Shown here piece after piece: positions 48,905 through 57,808 of a DNA stretch of 64,000 nucleotides. Under the pieces are notes generated by a model. It searched no databases, was not told the origin of the DNA, and was given only the letters and a program-made list of their open reading frames with translations. Within the stretch, counting starts at the first letter, position 1. Each line of letters begins with the position of its first letter. Position numbers and translations under genes: made by a program. This DNA is from Hyphomicrobiales bacterium (lineage in GTDB: Bacteria; Pseudomonadota; Alphaproteobacteria; Rhizobiales; Rhizobiaceae), in assembly GCA_003577315.1 (NCBI GenBank), contig QEVK01000002.1:1-64000 (forward strand). The letters are read 5' to 3'.

Positions 48905-50803
48905 GTGGCCGACAAGACCGTTTCCGCCGATTCCGGCTCCACCTTGAGGACGCTCGCCAATCTGTGGCCCTATATGTGGCCGGCCGACCGCGCCGACCTC
49001 AAGATGCGCGTCGTGTGGGCAACCGTCTTCCTCGTGCTGGCCAAGCTGGTGCTTGTGCTGGTGCCCTATTTCTTCAAATGGGCGACGGATGCGCTGACCG
49101 GCGAGCTTGCCGCGCCGGCCTACATCCCCGCCATCCTCGTCGCGCCCGTGCTGCTGGTGCTGGCCTACAACGTGGTGCGCATCGTCCAGGTGGCGCTCAA
49201 CCAGCTTCGCGACGCGCTGTTCGCGCGCGTCGGCCAGCATGCGGTGCGACAGCTCGGCTACAGGACCTTCGTGCATCTCCACGCGCTGTCGCTGCGCTTC
49301 CACCTCGAGCGGCGCACCGGCGGCCTGTCGCGCATCATCGAGCGCGGGGTCAAGGGCATCGAGACCATCGTGCGCTTCACCATCCTGAACACGCTGCCCA
49401 CGGTGCTGGAGTTCGCGCTGACGGCGGTGATCTTCTGGGTGGTCTATGGCTGGATCTACGTCGCCGTCATCGCCGCCACCGTGTGGCTCTACACCTGGTT
49501 CACGGTATGGGCGAGCGACTGGCGCATCTCCATCCGCCGCGAGATGAACGACAGCGACACCGACGCCAACACCAAGGCCGTCGACTCGCTGCTCAACTAC
49601 GAGACGGTGAAGTATTTCGGCAACGAGAAGATGGAGGCCGCGCGCTTCGACCGCTCCATGGCGCGCTACGAGGACGCGGCGACCCGCACCTGGACCTCGC
49701 TCGGCTGGCTGAACTTCGGGCAGGGCGTCATCTTCGGCGTCGGCATGGCGGCGGTGATGGCGCTGTCGGCATGGGAGGTGACGCGCGGCACCCACACCAT
49801 AGGCGATTTCGTCTTCGTCAACGCCATGCTGATGCAGCTTTCCGTGCCGCTCAACTTCATCGGCTTCATCTATCGCGAGATCCGGCAGGCGCTGACCGAC
49901 ATCGAGCAGATGTTCGACCTGCTCGACGTCAGGGCCGAGGTGGTCGACAAGCCGGACGCGCGGCCGCTCGCCGTCGGCGAGGGCACCGTGGTCTTCGAGG
50001 ACGTCCACTTCGCCTACGACCCCGCGCGGCCGATCCTCAAGGGCGTGTCGTTCGAGGTGCCGGCCGGCAAGACCGTCGCCATCGTCGGCCCCTCCGGCGC
50101 CGGCAAGTCGACCATCTCGCGGCTCCTGTTCCGCTTCTACGACATCCAGCAGGGCGCGATCCGCATCGACGGCCAGGACATCCGCGACGTGACGCAGGAA
50201 AGCCTGCGCTCGGCCATCGGCATGGTGCCGCAGGACACGGTGCTGTTCAACGACACCATCCGCTACAACATCCGCTACGGCCGCCCGGACGCCAGCGCCG
50301 AGGATGTCGAGCGCGCCGCCGACCTCGCCCAGATCGGCGATTTCATCGCCCGCCTGCCCGAAGGCTACGACACCATGGTGGGCGAGCGCGGGCTGAAGCT
50401 GTCGGGCGGCGAGAAGCAGCGCGTGGCCATCGCCCGCACCATCCTCAAGGCGCCGCCGATCCTGATGCTCGACGAGGCGACCTCGGCGCTCGACACCAGG
50501 ACCGAGCAGGAGATCCAGGCCGCGCTCGACCTCGTCAGCCAGGGCCGCACCACGCTGGTCATCGCCCACCGCCTGTCGACGGTCATCTCGGCCGACGAGA
50601 TCATCGTGCTGCAGGACGGCCGCATCGCCGAGCGCGGCCGCCATGGCGAGCTCCTGGCGAAGCGCGGCCTCTATGCCGAGATGTGGGCGCGCCAGCGCGA
50701 GGCCACCGAGGCCGAGGAGCGGCTGCGCCGCGCGCGCGAGGAGGACGAGCTCGGCATCGTCGAGCGCCGCGCCCCGGCCGGGGTCGAGCCGGCCGCCGAA
50801 TAG
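48905..50803 (+). CDS. Atm1/HMT1-type ABC transporter (half-transporter)
   Basis: A 632-aa fused permease-ATPase that works as a homodimer. Six membrane helices (about 20-320) include the Atm1-specific RTGGLSRIIERGVKGIETIVRF and NDSDTDANTKAVDSLLNYETVKYFGNEKMEA. The nucleotide-binding domain has Walker A GPSGAGKST, signature LSGGEKQRVAIARTIL and Walker B ILMLDEATSALD. Relatives export glutathione-metal complexes or Fe-S precursors. The start is GTG at 48905. It lies 28 bases after the ArsR gene, so control by metal or thiol stress is likely. Confidence 0.92.
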   Translation: MADKTVSADSGSTLRTLANLWPYMWPADRADLKMRVVWATVFLVLAKLVLVLVPYFFKWATDALTGELAAPAYIPAILVAPVLLVLAYNVVRIVQVALNQLRDALFARVGQHAVRQLGYRTFVHLHALSLRFHLERRTGGLSRIIERGVKGIETIVRFTILNTLPTVLEFALTAVIFWVVYGWIYVAVIAATVWLYTWFTVWASDWRISIRREMNDSDTDANTKAVDSLLNYETVKYFGNEKMEAARFDRSMARYEDAATRTWTSLGWLNFGQGVIFGVGMAAVMALSAWEVTRGTHTIGDFVFVNAMLMQLSVPLNFIGFIYREIRQALTDIEQMFDLLDVRAEVVDKPDARPLAVGEGTVVFEDVHFAYDPARPILKGVSFEVPAGKTVAIVGPSGAGKSTISRLLFRFYDIQQGAIRIDGQDIRDVTQESLRSAIGMVPQDTVLFNDTIRYNIRYGRPDASAEDVERAADLAQIGDFIARLPEGYDTMVGERGLKLSGGEKQRVAIARTILKAPPILMLDEATSALDTRTEQEIQAALDLVSQGRTTLVIAHRLSTVISADEIIVLQDGRIAERGRHGELLAKRGLYAEMWARQREATEAEERLRRAREEDELGIVERRAPAGVEPAAE

Positions 50804-50861
50804 CCCCTGCCGGCGGCCGGCGCCACGCCGCCGCCCGGAGGGTCCGCCGCCTTGCGTATAT

Positions 50862-50876
50862 GTTCTTTATTTGTTC
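50862..50876 (+). promoter_or_regulatory. LexA-type box GTTC-N7-GTTC
   Basis: GTTCTTTATTTGTTC fits the alphaproteobacterial LexA consensus exactly. It lies 54-68 bases before the PEP-mutase-like gene in an AT-rich spot (TTGCGTATATGTTC). A direct repeat of four bases may arise by chance, so SOS control is a suggestion only. Confidence 0.4.
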
Positions 50877-50929
50877 CGGTTTCCGTGCCATGCTGCCGGC
50901 AACGAATCGGCGCAGGAGGGGAAAGGCGG

Positions 50930-51754
50930 ATGGAGGACAGGCGCACGCTGTTCCGCAAGCTGCACGAGGCCGACGGGGCTTTCATCATCCCCAATCCCTG
51001 GGATGTCGGCACCGCCCGCATCCTCGCGGCCATGGGCTTTCCGGCGCTCGCCACCACCAGCGCCGGCATGGCGTTCTGCCTCGGCAAGGTCGACGGCGCC
51101 GCCTCCCGCGACGAGGTGCTCGCCCATTGCCGCGCCATCGTCGAGGCGACGCCGCTGCCGGTCTCGGCCGATCTCGAGAACGGCTTCGGCGACAGCCCGG
51201 AAAGCGCGGCCGCGACCGTGGTCGCGGCGGCCGGCATCGGCCTTGCCGGATGCTCGCTGGAGGATCACACCGGCGACCGCGCGCGGCCGATCTACGATTT
51301 CGGCCTCGCGGTCGAGCGCATCGAGGCCGCGGCGCAGGCGCGGCGCTCGCTCGGGCACGATTTCGTGCTGACGGCGCGCTGCGAGAATTTCCTGTGGGGG
51401 CGCCGCGACCTCGACGACACGATCCGGCGGCTGCAAGCCTTCGAGAAGGCGGGCGCCGACGTGCTCTACGCTCCGGGGCTCGGCGACCTCGACACGATCC
51501 GCGCCGTCTGCGCGGCGGTGACGAAGCCGGTCAACGTCGTCATGGGCCTGCCGGGCGCGACGTTCGGCGTCGCCGAGTTGGCCGAGGCCGGCGTCAGGCG
51601 CATCAGCGTCGGCTCCGCCCTGGCGCGTCTGGCCTATGGCGCCTTCGTCGGCGCGGCGCGCGAGATGCGGGCGCACGGCAGCTTCGGCTTCGCGAAAGGC
51701 GCCATGGGCTTCGCCGAGCTGGAAGGCTTCTTTACCGGGGCGACGAAGGCGTAG
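50930..51754 (+). CDS. Isocitrate lyase/PEP mutase family protein
   Basis: A 274-aa TIM-barrel enzyme of the ICL/PEPM superfamily. It has FIIPNPWDVGTARIL, TSAGMAFCLGKVDG, the metal-region SADLENGFGDSPESAAATV, GCSLEDHTGD and VLTARCENFLWGRRDLDDTIRRLQAFEKAGADVLYAPGL. The KKCGH motif of true isocitrate lyase is lacking, so it acts on another 2-oxo or carboxyphosphonate-type substrate. The ATG at 50930 follows AGGAGGGG. A LexA-like box lies upstream. It is followed by an AAC(6')-like gene. Confidence 0.85.
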   Translation: MEDRRTLFRKLHEADGAFIIPNPWDVGTARILAAMGFPALATTSAGMAFCLGKVDGAASRDEVLAHCRAIVEATPLPVSADLENGFGDSPESAAATVVAAAGIGLAGCSLEDHTGDRARPIYDFGLAVERIEAAAQARRSLGHDFVLTARCENFLWGRRDLDDTIRRLQAFEKAGADVLYAPGLGDLDTIRAVCAAVTKPVNVVMGLPGATFGVAELAEAGVRRISVGSALARLAYGAFVGAAREMRAHGSFGFAKGAMGFAELEGFFTGATKA

Positions 51755-51813
51755 CCGCCGTAGCGGACTCGCGGGCCATTGCGCCGCCGCGGCCGCGCCC
51801 TATCCTGGGAGCG

Positions 51814-52260
51814 ATGAGGATCGTCGCGGGCACGTTGGAGCATGTCGAGCCGTGGGCGCGGCTGCGCGCGGCGCTGTGGCCCGGCGAGACGGCGCGGGAG
51901 CACCGGCTGGAGCTGGAGCGCCTCTTCCTGGCGGGCGACGCAAGGGCGGCCGCGTTCGTCGCCGAGCGCGGGCCCGGCGACCTTGTCGGCTTCGCGGAGG
52001 CGACCTTGCGCGGCGACTACGTCAACGGCTGCGAGACCTCGCCCGTCCTGTTCCTCGAAGGCATCTTCGTGCGGCCGGACCAGCGCCGGCAAGGCGTGGC
52101 GCGCCTCCTGTGCGATGCGGTCGCGGAGTGGGGCAGGATGCGCGGCTGCCGCGAGTTCGCCTCCGACGCGGCGCTCGACAATGTCGTCAGCCACCGCTTC
52201 CACGCCGCCTTCGGCTTCGAGGAGACCGAGCGCGCCGTCTTCTTCCGCAAGAAGCTGTAG
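51814..52260 (+). CDS. Aminoglycoside 6'-N-acetyltransferase-like GNAT
   Basis: A 148-aa acetyltransferase very like chromosomal AAC(6')-I enzymes: [12 protein letters not shown]...EHRLE near the start, [41 protein letters not shown] in the middle (the acetyl-CoA loop) and [33 protein letters not shown] at the end. Such genes are widespread in environmental bacteria and may be silent or modify other amines. The ATG is at 51814 in a weak context. It is preceded at 60 bases by the PEP-mutase-like gene and followed by psd. Confidence 0.85.
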   Translation: MRIVAGTLEHVEPWARLRAALWPGETAREHRLELERLFLAGDARAAAFVAERGPGDLVGFAEATLRGDYVNGCETSPVLFLEGIFVRPDQRRQGVARLLCDAVAEWGRMRGCREFASDAALDNVVSHRFHAAFGFEETERAVFFRKKL

Positions 52261-52366
52261 GCGCGCCCGATCCCCTTGCGCGCCGGCGACGCGGCCAATC
52301 GCGCGTTGCGGCTGGTCGTGCGATAGGGTATCAGGCGAACCTCGAAACGCGGGAGTGCTGCGCCGC

Positions 52367-53065
52367 ATGAGCCTTGCCGACACCGTCAGGAACACCTTGG
52401 TGCCCGTCCACCGCGAGGGCTGGCCGTTCGTCGCCGCCTTCGCCGGCGCGGCGATCCTGCTCGGCCTGTTCTCGACCCACCTGTTCTGGATCGGCCTGAT
52501 CCTCACCGCCTGGTGCGCCTATTTCTTCCGCGACCCCGAGCGCGTCACCCCCATCGACGACCGGCTCGTCATCAGCCCGGCCGACGGCGTCGTCTCCTCG
52601 GTCGGCCCGGCCGTGCCGCCGCGCGAGCTCGGCCTCGGCGAGGGCGAGATGACGCGCGTGTGCGTGTTCATGAACGTGTTTTCCTGCCACGTGAACCGCG
52701 CTCCGGCGCGCGGCCGCGTCAGCGCGGTCGAGCACCGGCCGGGCAAGTTCCTCAATGCCGAGCTCGACAAGGCCAGCACCGACAACGAGCGCAACGGCCT
52801 CGTCGTCGAAAGCCCCAACGGCCGCATGGGCGTGGTGCAGGTGGCGGGCCTGGTGGCGCGGCGCATCGTGTGCTGGACCGATCCCGGCGCCGATCTCGCC
52901 GTCGGCGAGCGCTTCGGCCTGATCCGCTTCGGCTCGCGCGTCGACGTCTACCTGCCCGCGGGCGCGACGGTGAAGGTGGCGGTCGGCCAGACGGCCATCG
53001 CCGGCGAGACCGTCATCGCCGAATACGGCACCGGCGCGACCTCGCCGCTGGTGCGGGTGTCCTGA
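52367..53065 (+). CDS. psd: Phosphatidylserine decarboxylase proenzyme
   Basis: A 232-aa enzyme that turns phosphatidylserine into phosphatidylethanolamine. The short alphaproteobacterial type starts with a membrane helix (about 20-45) and has [11 protein letters not shown] and [13 protein letters not shown]. The self-cleavage site is Gly189-Ser190 in RFGSRVDVY; the new N-terminal pyruvoyl group forms on this serine. Chosen start [18 protein letters not shown] at 52367. It forms an operon with pssA six bases on, so both steps are made together. Confidence 0.95.
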   Translation: MSLADTVRNTLVPVHREGWPFVAAFAGAAILLGLFSTHLFWIGLILTAWCAYFFRDPERVTPIDDRLVISPADGVVSSVGPAVPPRELGLGEGEMTRVCVFMNVFSCHVNRAPARGRVSAVEHRPGKFLNAELDKASTDNERNGLVVESPNGRMGVVQVAGLVARRIVCWTDPGADLAVGERFGLIRFGSRVDVYLPAGATVKVAVGQTAIAGETVIAEYGTGATSPLVRVS

Positions 53066-53071
53066 GGGTCG

Positions 53072-53872
53072 ATGGCTTCGACCCCGCCCCAAACCCCCAA
53101 TGGCGCGCGCCGCGGCGCGCGGCTGCGCGAGATTCCGCTGCGCATGGTGGTGCCCAACCTCATCACCGTTCTGGCGGTCTGCGCCGGGCTGACGGGCGTG
53201 CGCCTCGCCTTCGAGCACCGCTTCGAGCTCGCCGTGGCCATGGTGCTGATCGCGGCGCTGCTCGACGCCGTCGACGGCCGCATCGCGCGCCTGCTCCAGG
53301 GCGCCTCGAAGTTCGGCGCCCAGATGGATTCGCTGGCCGACATCGTCAATTTCGGCGTCGCCCCGGCGCTGGTGCTCTATGCCTACCTGCTGGAGCGCGC
53401 GGGCGCGTTCGGCTGGATCGCGGCGCTGATGTTCGCCATCGCCTGCGGCCTGCGGCTCGCCCGCTTCAACGTCATGCTCGAGGACGACGACCGCCCCGCC
53501 TGGAAGGCCGACTACTTCGTGGGCGTGCCGGCGCCGGCCGGGGCGCTCCTTGTGCTGCTGCCGGTCTATCTCGGCTTCCTCGGCGTGCCGCAGGGCGTGC
53601 CCTTCGCGCTTTCGTCCAGCGCCTTCACCGTACTGGTCGGCTTCCTCATGGTCAGCCAGGTGCCGGTCTATTCGGGCAAGAGCGGGGTGCGCGTGCGCCG
53701 CGACATGGTCATGCCGATGATCCTGGGCACCGTCCTCTACGTCGCGCTGCTGGCGAGCTACACCTGGCACACCATGGCCGCGACGGCCATCGCCTTCCTC
53801 GCCTTCCTGCCGTTCAGCGCCCGGGCCTATCATCGCCGCGAGGCGCGCGAGGCGGCCGCGGCGCAAGAGTAG
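53072..53872 (+). CDS. pssA: Phosphatidylserine synthase
   Basis: A 266-aa membrane enzyme joining CDP-diacylglycerol and serine. The CDP-alcohol phosphotransferase signature is complete: DG-x2-AR-x8-G-x3-D-x3-D within DAVDGRIARLLQGASKFGAQ and MDSLAD. Around eight hydrophobic segments follow. The N-terminal 20 residues are basic and Pro-rich. psd-pssA is the standard pair in rhizobia, where phosphatidylethanolamine is made by this route. A hairpin terminator follows. Confidence 0.96.
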   Translation: MASTPPQTPNGARRGARLREIPLRMVVPNLITVLAVCAGLTGVRLAFEHRFELAVAMVLIAALLDAVDGRIARLLQGASKFGAQMDSLADIVNFGVAPALVLYAYLLERAGAFGWIAALMFAIACGLRLARFNVMLEDDDRPAWKADYFVGVPAPAGALLVLLPVYLGFLGVPQGVPFALSSSAFTVLVGFLMVSQVPVYSGKSGVRVRRDMVMPMILGTVLYVALLASYTWHTMAATAIAFLAFLPFSARAYHRREAREAAAAQE

Positions 53873-53908
53873 CGGCCAGGAACAGCGGGCGTCGCCCGAA
53901 ACGAAACC

Positions 53909-53927
53909 GCCCGGCTTTCGGCCGGGC
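53909..53927. terminator. Hairpin between pssA and the convergent secreted-protein gene
   Basis: GCCCGGC and GCCGGGC form a perfect 7-bp stem with loop TTTCG, 37 bases past the pssA stop and just beyond the convergent gene. Likely bidirectional; the T-run is absent. Confidence 0.55.
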
Positions 53928-53935
53928 AGCGAGCG

Positions 53936-54295
53936 TCAGGGCCGCCAGTTCGGCACCCAGGGCGGCGGATTGCCGCCATAGGTGGTGTCGTAGAGCGCCG
54001 AGGGCGATGTCGAGCCGCTCGAGGTGATGGAGAAATTGCCGAAGCGGCAGGTCGTCGCCTTCTGCGGCATCAGGCCGCCTCTCGTGGCGAACGACATCGT
54101 GTCCTCTTCCGAGCAGTTGCCGGCGCCGTTGCCGTAGCCGGGCACGACGTCGAGATTGACGCCGGGCAGCTTCTCCAGCGTCGTCGTCTCGCCGGAGAAG
54201 CCCTGCGAGCTGAACACGTCGGCAAGGGCGGGCGTGGCGCCGAACGCGGCGGCGAGGAAAAGGCCGGCGACGGCCGGGCGGAAGGTGAGGGCCAT
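53936..54295 (-). CDS. Secreted hypothetical protein, 119 aa
   Basis: A small exported protein: signal peptide MALTFRPAVAGLFLAAAFGATPALA-D, then a mature part with two cysteines (NCSEEDTMSF and TTCRFGNFS), probably one disulfide, and a Gly/Pro/Trp-rich end (GGNPPPWVPNWRP). No family recognised. The ATG at 54295 gives a proper signal peptide; a longer frame from 54325 is less likely. It stands alone between pssA and the SDR gene. Confidence 0.7.
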   Translation of the reverse strand: MALTFRPAVAGLFLAAAFGATPALADVFSSQGFSGETTTLEKLPGVNLDVVPGYGNGAGNCSEEDTMSFATRGGLMPQKATTCRFGNFSITSSGSTSPSALYDTTYGGNPPPWVPNWRP

Positions 54296-54386
54296 GGGTC
54301 TATCCCGCATCCTGATGGGCGGCAATCGATATGGTGGTTTCTAGCATGCCGGGCAAGGCCCGTCGATAGCCGGCGGGGAAGGCGGG

Positions 54387-55157
54387 CTATTCCGGCATGC
54401 GGTAGCGCACGAAGCGGCCGTTCGGCACGTCGAGGATCAGGCCGGTCTCGGTCAGCGCCGGGCTGGCCAGCGCCACGATCTTCGCCGCCACGTCGGAAGG
54501 GTGCGGCAGCGTCTGCGGGTTCTCGCCGGGCATGGCCTGCGCGCGCATGGCCGTGCGCGTCGCGCCGGGATTGACGCAGTTGATCCGCAGCGGCGTGTTC
54601 CTCGTCTCGTCCGCCCAGGAGCGCGCCATCGCCTCCACCGCCGCCTTCGAGGCGGCGTAGGGGCCCCAGAAGGCGCGCGCCGAATGCGCCGCGCCCGACG
54701 ACATGACGATGGCGCGGCCGGCGTCCGACAGCCTGAGCAGCGGATCGACCGAGCGGATCATCCGCCAGGTGGCGGTGACGTTGACCGCCATCACCTTCTC
54801 GAACACCTTGGCCTCGACATGGCCGAGCGGCGCGATGACGCCGAGGATGGCGGCGTTGGCCACCAGCACGTCGAGCTTGCCCCACCGCTCGTGGATCGCG
54901 CCGCCGAGGCGGTCGATGCCGGCCATGTCGGTGAGGTCGAGCGGCACCAGCGTCGCCTGGCCGCCGGCCGCGCGGATCTCGTCGTCCAGCTCCTCCAGCC
55001 CGCCGACGGTGCGCGCCACGGCGACGACATGCGCCCCGGCCGCCGCGAGCTCCTTCGCCACGAAGTAGCCGATGCCGCGCGACGCGCCGGTGACGAGGGC
55101 CACGCGGCCGGAAAGGTCGAGCGTGTCGGGCGATGCGGTTGACGGTGCGGCTGACAT
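54387..55157 (-). CDS. Short-chain dehydrogenase/reductase
   Basis: A 256-aa SDR with cofactor loop [16 protein letters not shown] in [10 protein letters not shown], the catalytic Ser-Tyr-Lys in [22 protein letters not shown] and the [12 protein letters not shown] segment. NAD(P)-dependent; substrate unknown. A gene like this next to purF is usual in rhizobia. The start is the ATG at 55157. It is divergent from the guanidinium exporter, whose riboswitch lies 131 bases upstream of it. Confidence 0.9.
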   Translation of the reverse strand: MSAAPSTASPDTLDLSGRVALVTGASRGIGYFVAKELAAAGAHVVAVARTVGGLEELDDEIRAAGGQATLVPLDLTDMAGIDRLGGAIHERWGKLDVLVANAAILGVIAPLGHVEAKVFEKVMAVNVTATWRMIRSVDPLLRLSDAGRAIVMSSGAAHSARAFWGPYAASKAAVEAMARSWADETRNTPLRINCVNPGATRTAMRAQAMPGENPQTLPHPSDVAAKIVALASPALTETGLILDVPNGRFVRYRMPE

Positions 55158-55287
55158 GGCGGCTCCTGCTTCGGTCGGACTGGCGGCGGCAACCGGCCGC
55201 GTCCCGGCCGCATTAGCCGAATGCGCGGGCGAGGGAAACCCCCGGGCGTCCCTTGACCGGCTCCGCGCCCCGCCCCATATCGACGCA

Positions 55288-55349
55288 GCCGGGACGACCC
55301 GGCGCGCCGTCCGGTTGGCGGCGCGGCAATCGATGGGGACGGCCCCATC
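55288..55349 (+). ncRNA. Guanidine-II (mini-ykkC) riboswitch
   Basis: Two small hairpins carry the defining ACGR tetraloops. The first, 55288-55303, is GCCGGG-ACGA-CCCGGC. The second, 55332-55349, is GATGGGG-ACGG-CCCCATC. They are separated by 28 bases, and the ribosome-binding site AAGGAG lies just after the second hairpin, 26 bases before the exporter ATG. In this class guanidine binds the two loops and frees the ribosome-binding site. The downstream Gdx-type exporter is the expected gene. Confidence 0.9.
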
Positions 55350-55374
55350 TCCTTTAACCGGAAGGAGACGGGCC

Positions 55375-55692
55375 ATGTCCTGGATCTATCTCGCTCTCGC
55401 AGGGCTGTTCGAAATCGGCTGGGCCGTCGGCCTGAAATACAGCCACGGCTTCACGCGGCTGTGGCCGAGCGCCTTCACCCTGGCCTCGATGACGGTCAGC
55501 ATCGTCCTGCTGGGCCTGGCCCTGCGGGCGCTGCCGCTCGGCACCGCCTACGCCATCTGGACCGGCATCGGCACCATCGGCACGGCCATCCTCGGCATGA
55601 TGCTGTTCTCGGAACCGGCCGAGGCGCTGCGGCTCGCCTGCATCGGCCTGATCGCGGCCGGCATCGTCGGCCTCAAGCTGGTCTCGCCCTAG
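55375..55692 (+). CDS. gdx: Guanidinium exporter (Gdx, formerly SugE)
   Basis: A 105-aa four-helix SMR transporter. The essential Glu13 is in [18 protein letters not shown], and the GW...KYSHGFTR pattern separates Gdx from multidrug EmrE-type members. [20 protein letters not shown] is the SMR signature. It acts as an inverted-topology dimer exchanging protons for guanidinium. AAGGAG lies between the riboswitch and the ATG. Its TAG stop overlaps the purF stop in a CTAG shared by both strands. Confidence 0.93.
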   Translation: MSWIYLALAGLFEIGWAVGLKYSHGFTRLWPSAFTLASMTVSIVLLGLALRALPLGTAYAIWTGIGTIGTAILGMMLFSEPAEALRLACIGLIAAGIVGLKLVSP

Positions 55693-57158
55693 CCGCCGCT
55701 CGCCAGCAGCGACAGCGTGCGCACGTTGCTGGCACCTTCCAGATCGGTGAGGCGGGTGGGGTATTGCCCGGTGAAGCAGGCGTCGCAGAACTGCGGCGCC
55801 TCCTCGTTGCGGGCGGCCTCGCCGACGGCGCGGTAGAGCCCGTCGATCGACAGGAAGCCGAGCGAATCGACGCGGATGAACTCCGCCATCTCCCCGATCG
55901 ACATGCGCGAGGCGAGCAGCTTCGACTTCTCCGGCGTGTCGACGCCGTAGAAGCACGGCGACATCGTCGGCGGCGAGGCGATGCGCATGTGTACCTCGCG
56001 CGCGCCGGCGTCGCGCACGAGCTGCACGATCTTCTGGCTCGTCGTGCCGCGCACGATGGAATCGTCCACCAGCACCACGCGCTTGCCCTCGATCATCTTG
56101 CGGTTGGCGTTGTGCTTGAGCTTGACGCCCATGTGGCGGATCGAATCGCCCGGCGAGATGAAGGTACGCCCGACATAGTGGTTGCGGATGATGCCGAGCT
56201 CGAACGGGATGTCGGCTTCCTGCGCGAAGCCGATGGCCGCCGGCGTGCCGGAATCGGGCACGGGCACGACGATGTCGGCCTCGACCGGGTTCTCGCGCGC
56301 CAGCTCCACGCCGATGTTCTTGCGCACCGTATAGACGTTGCGGCCCTCGACGGTGGAATCGGGCCTGGCGAAGTAGACGTATTCGAAGATGCAGAAGCGC
56401 GGCTTCTGCGGCTCGAACGGATAGAGGCTCTCGATGCCCTTGGAGGTGATGACCACCATCTCGCCGGGCTTGATGTCGCGCACGAAGCGCGCGCCGATGA
56501 TGTCGAGCGCGCAGGTCTCGGAGGACAGGATCCACGCCCCGTCGAGGTCGCCCAGCACCAGCGGCCGGATGCCGAGCGGGTCGCGGCAGCCGATCATCTT
56601 CTTGGCCGTCAGCGCCACCAGCGAGAACGCGCCCTCGATCTGGCGCACCGCCTCGATGAAGCGCGAGTTGATGTCCTTCTCGCGGCTGGTGGCGACCAGG
56701 TGCAGGATCGTCTCGGTGTCGGAGGTGGAGGTGAAGATCGAGCCCTGCTTCTGCAGCGTGCGCTGCACGGTCATGGCGTTGGTCAGGTTGCCGTTGTGGG
56801 CGACCGCGATGCCGCCGTCGGCGAGCTCGGCGAACAGCGGCTGCACGTTGCGCAGGCCGGCACCCCCGGTGGTGGCGTAGCGCGTGTGGCCGATGGCGCG
56901 CTGGCCCTTCAGCCGGTCGAGCACGGACTGCTTGGTGAAGGTGTCGCCGATCAGGCCGACATGGCGCTCGACGTGGAACTGCTGGCCGTCGAAGGAGACG
57001 ATGCCGGCCGCCTCCTGGCCGCGATGCTGCAGCGCGTGCAGGCCGAGCGTGACGATGGCGGCCGCGTCCTGGCGGCCGAAGATGCCGAACACGCCGCATT
57101 CGTCGTGGAAGCGGTCGTCGGACGTGGAAGAAAACGGGGTGTCGTCTGCGTCCGCCAT
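55689..57158 (-). CDS. purF: Amidophosphoribosyltransferase
   Basis: A 489-aa enzyme starting purine synthesis (PRPP plus glutamine). A 20-residue propeptide precedes Cys21 in [11 protein letters not shown], the glutaminase nucleophile after cleavage. The N-domain has [10 protein letters not shown] and the PRPP site is [14 protein letters not shown]. Cysteines in the C-terminus ([12 protein letters not shown]) fit the Fe-S type seen in some bacteria. The stop is shared in CTAG with the gdx gene. cvpA is just upstream on the same strand, as in E. coli. Confidence 0.96.
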   Translation of the reverse strand: MADADDTPFSSTSDDRFHDECGVFGIFGRQDAAAIVTLGLHALQHRGQEAAGIVSFDGQQFHVERHVGLIGDTFTKQSVLDRLKGQRAIGHTRYATTGGAGLRNVQPLFAELADGGIAVAHNGNLTNAMTVQRTLQKQGSIFTSTSDTETILHLVATSREKDINSRFIEAVRQIEGAFSLVALTAKKMIGCRDPLGIRPLVLGDLDGAWILSSETCALDIIGARFVRDIKPGEMVVITSKGIESLYPFEPQKPRFCIFEYVYFARPDSTVEGRNVYTVRKNIGVELARENPVEADIVVPVPDSGTPAAIGFAQEADIPFELGIIRNHYVGRTFISPGDSIRHMGVKLKHNANRKMIEGKRVVLVDDSIVRGTTSQKIVQLVRDAGAREVHMRIASPPTMSPCFYGVDTPEKSKLLASRMSIGEMAEFIRVDSLGFLSIDGLYRAVGEAARNEEAPQFCDACFTGQYPTRLTDLEGASNVRTLSLLASGG

Positions 57159-57216
57159 GGGGCTACGCCTCTCGCCTGGTTTCCGGTTTCGATCCGCCCG
57201 CTCGCAGGGCAGCCTG

Positions 57217-57756
57217 TCAGTTCTCGATCTGCGCGCCGGCGTCGTCGTTCGGCTTCAGCCGGTCGAGGATCGAGTTCTCCGGGTCGTCCGGCAGCAGGCT
57301 CTCCAGCCAGTCTCCGACCCCTTCCAGCAGCGGCAGCGACTTGGCCTGCGCGATCCATGCCGGAGGGTTCGGGCCCACCAGCCACGAGAAGAACAGCAGG
57401 CCGACCGCCACCACGAGAATACCGCGCGCCGCGCCGTAGAGGAAGCCGAGCGTGCGGTCGAGCGCGCCGATGCGGCTGTCGATGATGAAGTCCGCGATCT
57501 TCATCGTTATGACCGTGACCACGATCAGGGCGATGAAGAAGACGATCGCCGCCGCCGCGGCAAGCTGCACCTTGTCGTTGTCTATATAGGGAGCGACATA
57601 GGGCAATACAGCGGGGTGGAAGAAATAGGCCGCCGCCGCGGCCGCCACCCAGGAGGCGATGGACAGCACCTCGCGCGAGAAGCCGCGCACCATGGCGAGC
57701 ACGGCGGAGACGAGGGTGAAGCCGACGAGGACGCCGTCAAGCAGGGTGATGGGCAT
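57217..57756 (-). CDS. cvpA: CvpA family membrane protein
   Basis: A 179-aa inner-membrane protein with four hydrophobic segments: MPITLLDGVLVGFTLVSAVLAMVRGFSREVL at the start, then WVAAAAAAYFF, VFFIALIVVTVITM, and ILVVAVGLLFFSWLVG. In E. coli CvpA is needed for colicin V production; the molecular role is unclear. Position directly upstream of purF is conserved over many proteobacteria. The charged C-terminal part is cytoplasmic. Confidence 0.93.
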   Translation of the reverse strand: MPITLLDGVLVGFTLVSAVLAMVRGFSREVLSIASWVAAAAAAYFFHPAVLPYVAPYIDNDKVQLAAAAAIVFFIALIVVTVITMKIADFIIDSRIGALDRTLGFLYGAARGILVVAVGLLFFSWLVGPNPPAWIAQAKSLPLLEGVGDWLESLLPDDPENSILDRLKPNDDAGAQIEN

Positions 57757-57808
57757 TCAGGCTCAACTCCATCAGGGCAGCGGTGAGCCGCTTGCCGCCT
57801 CGGTCCCT

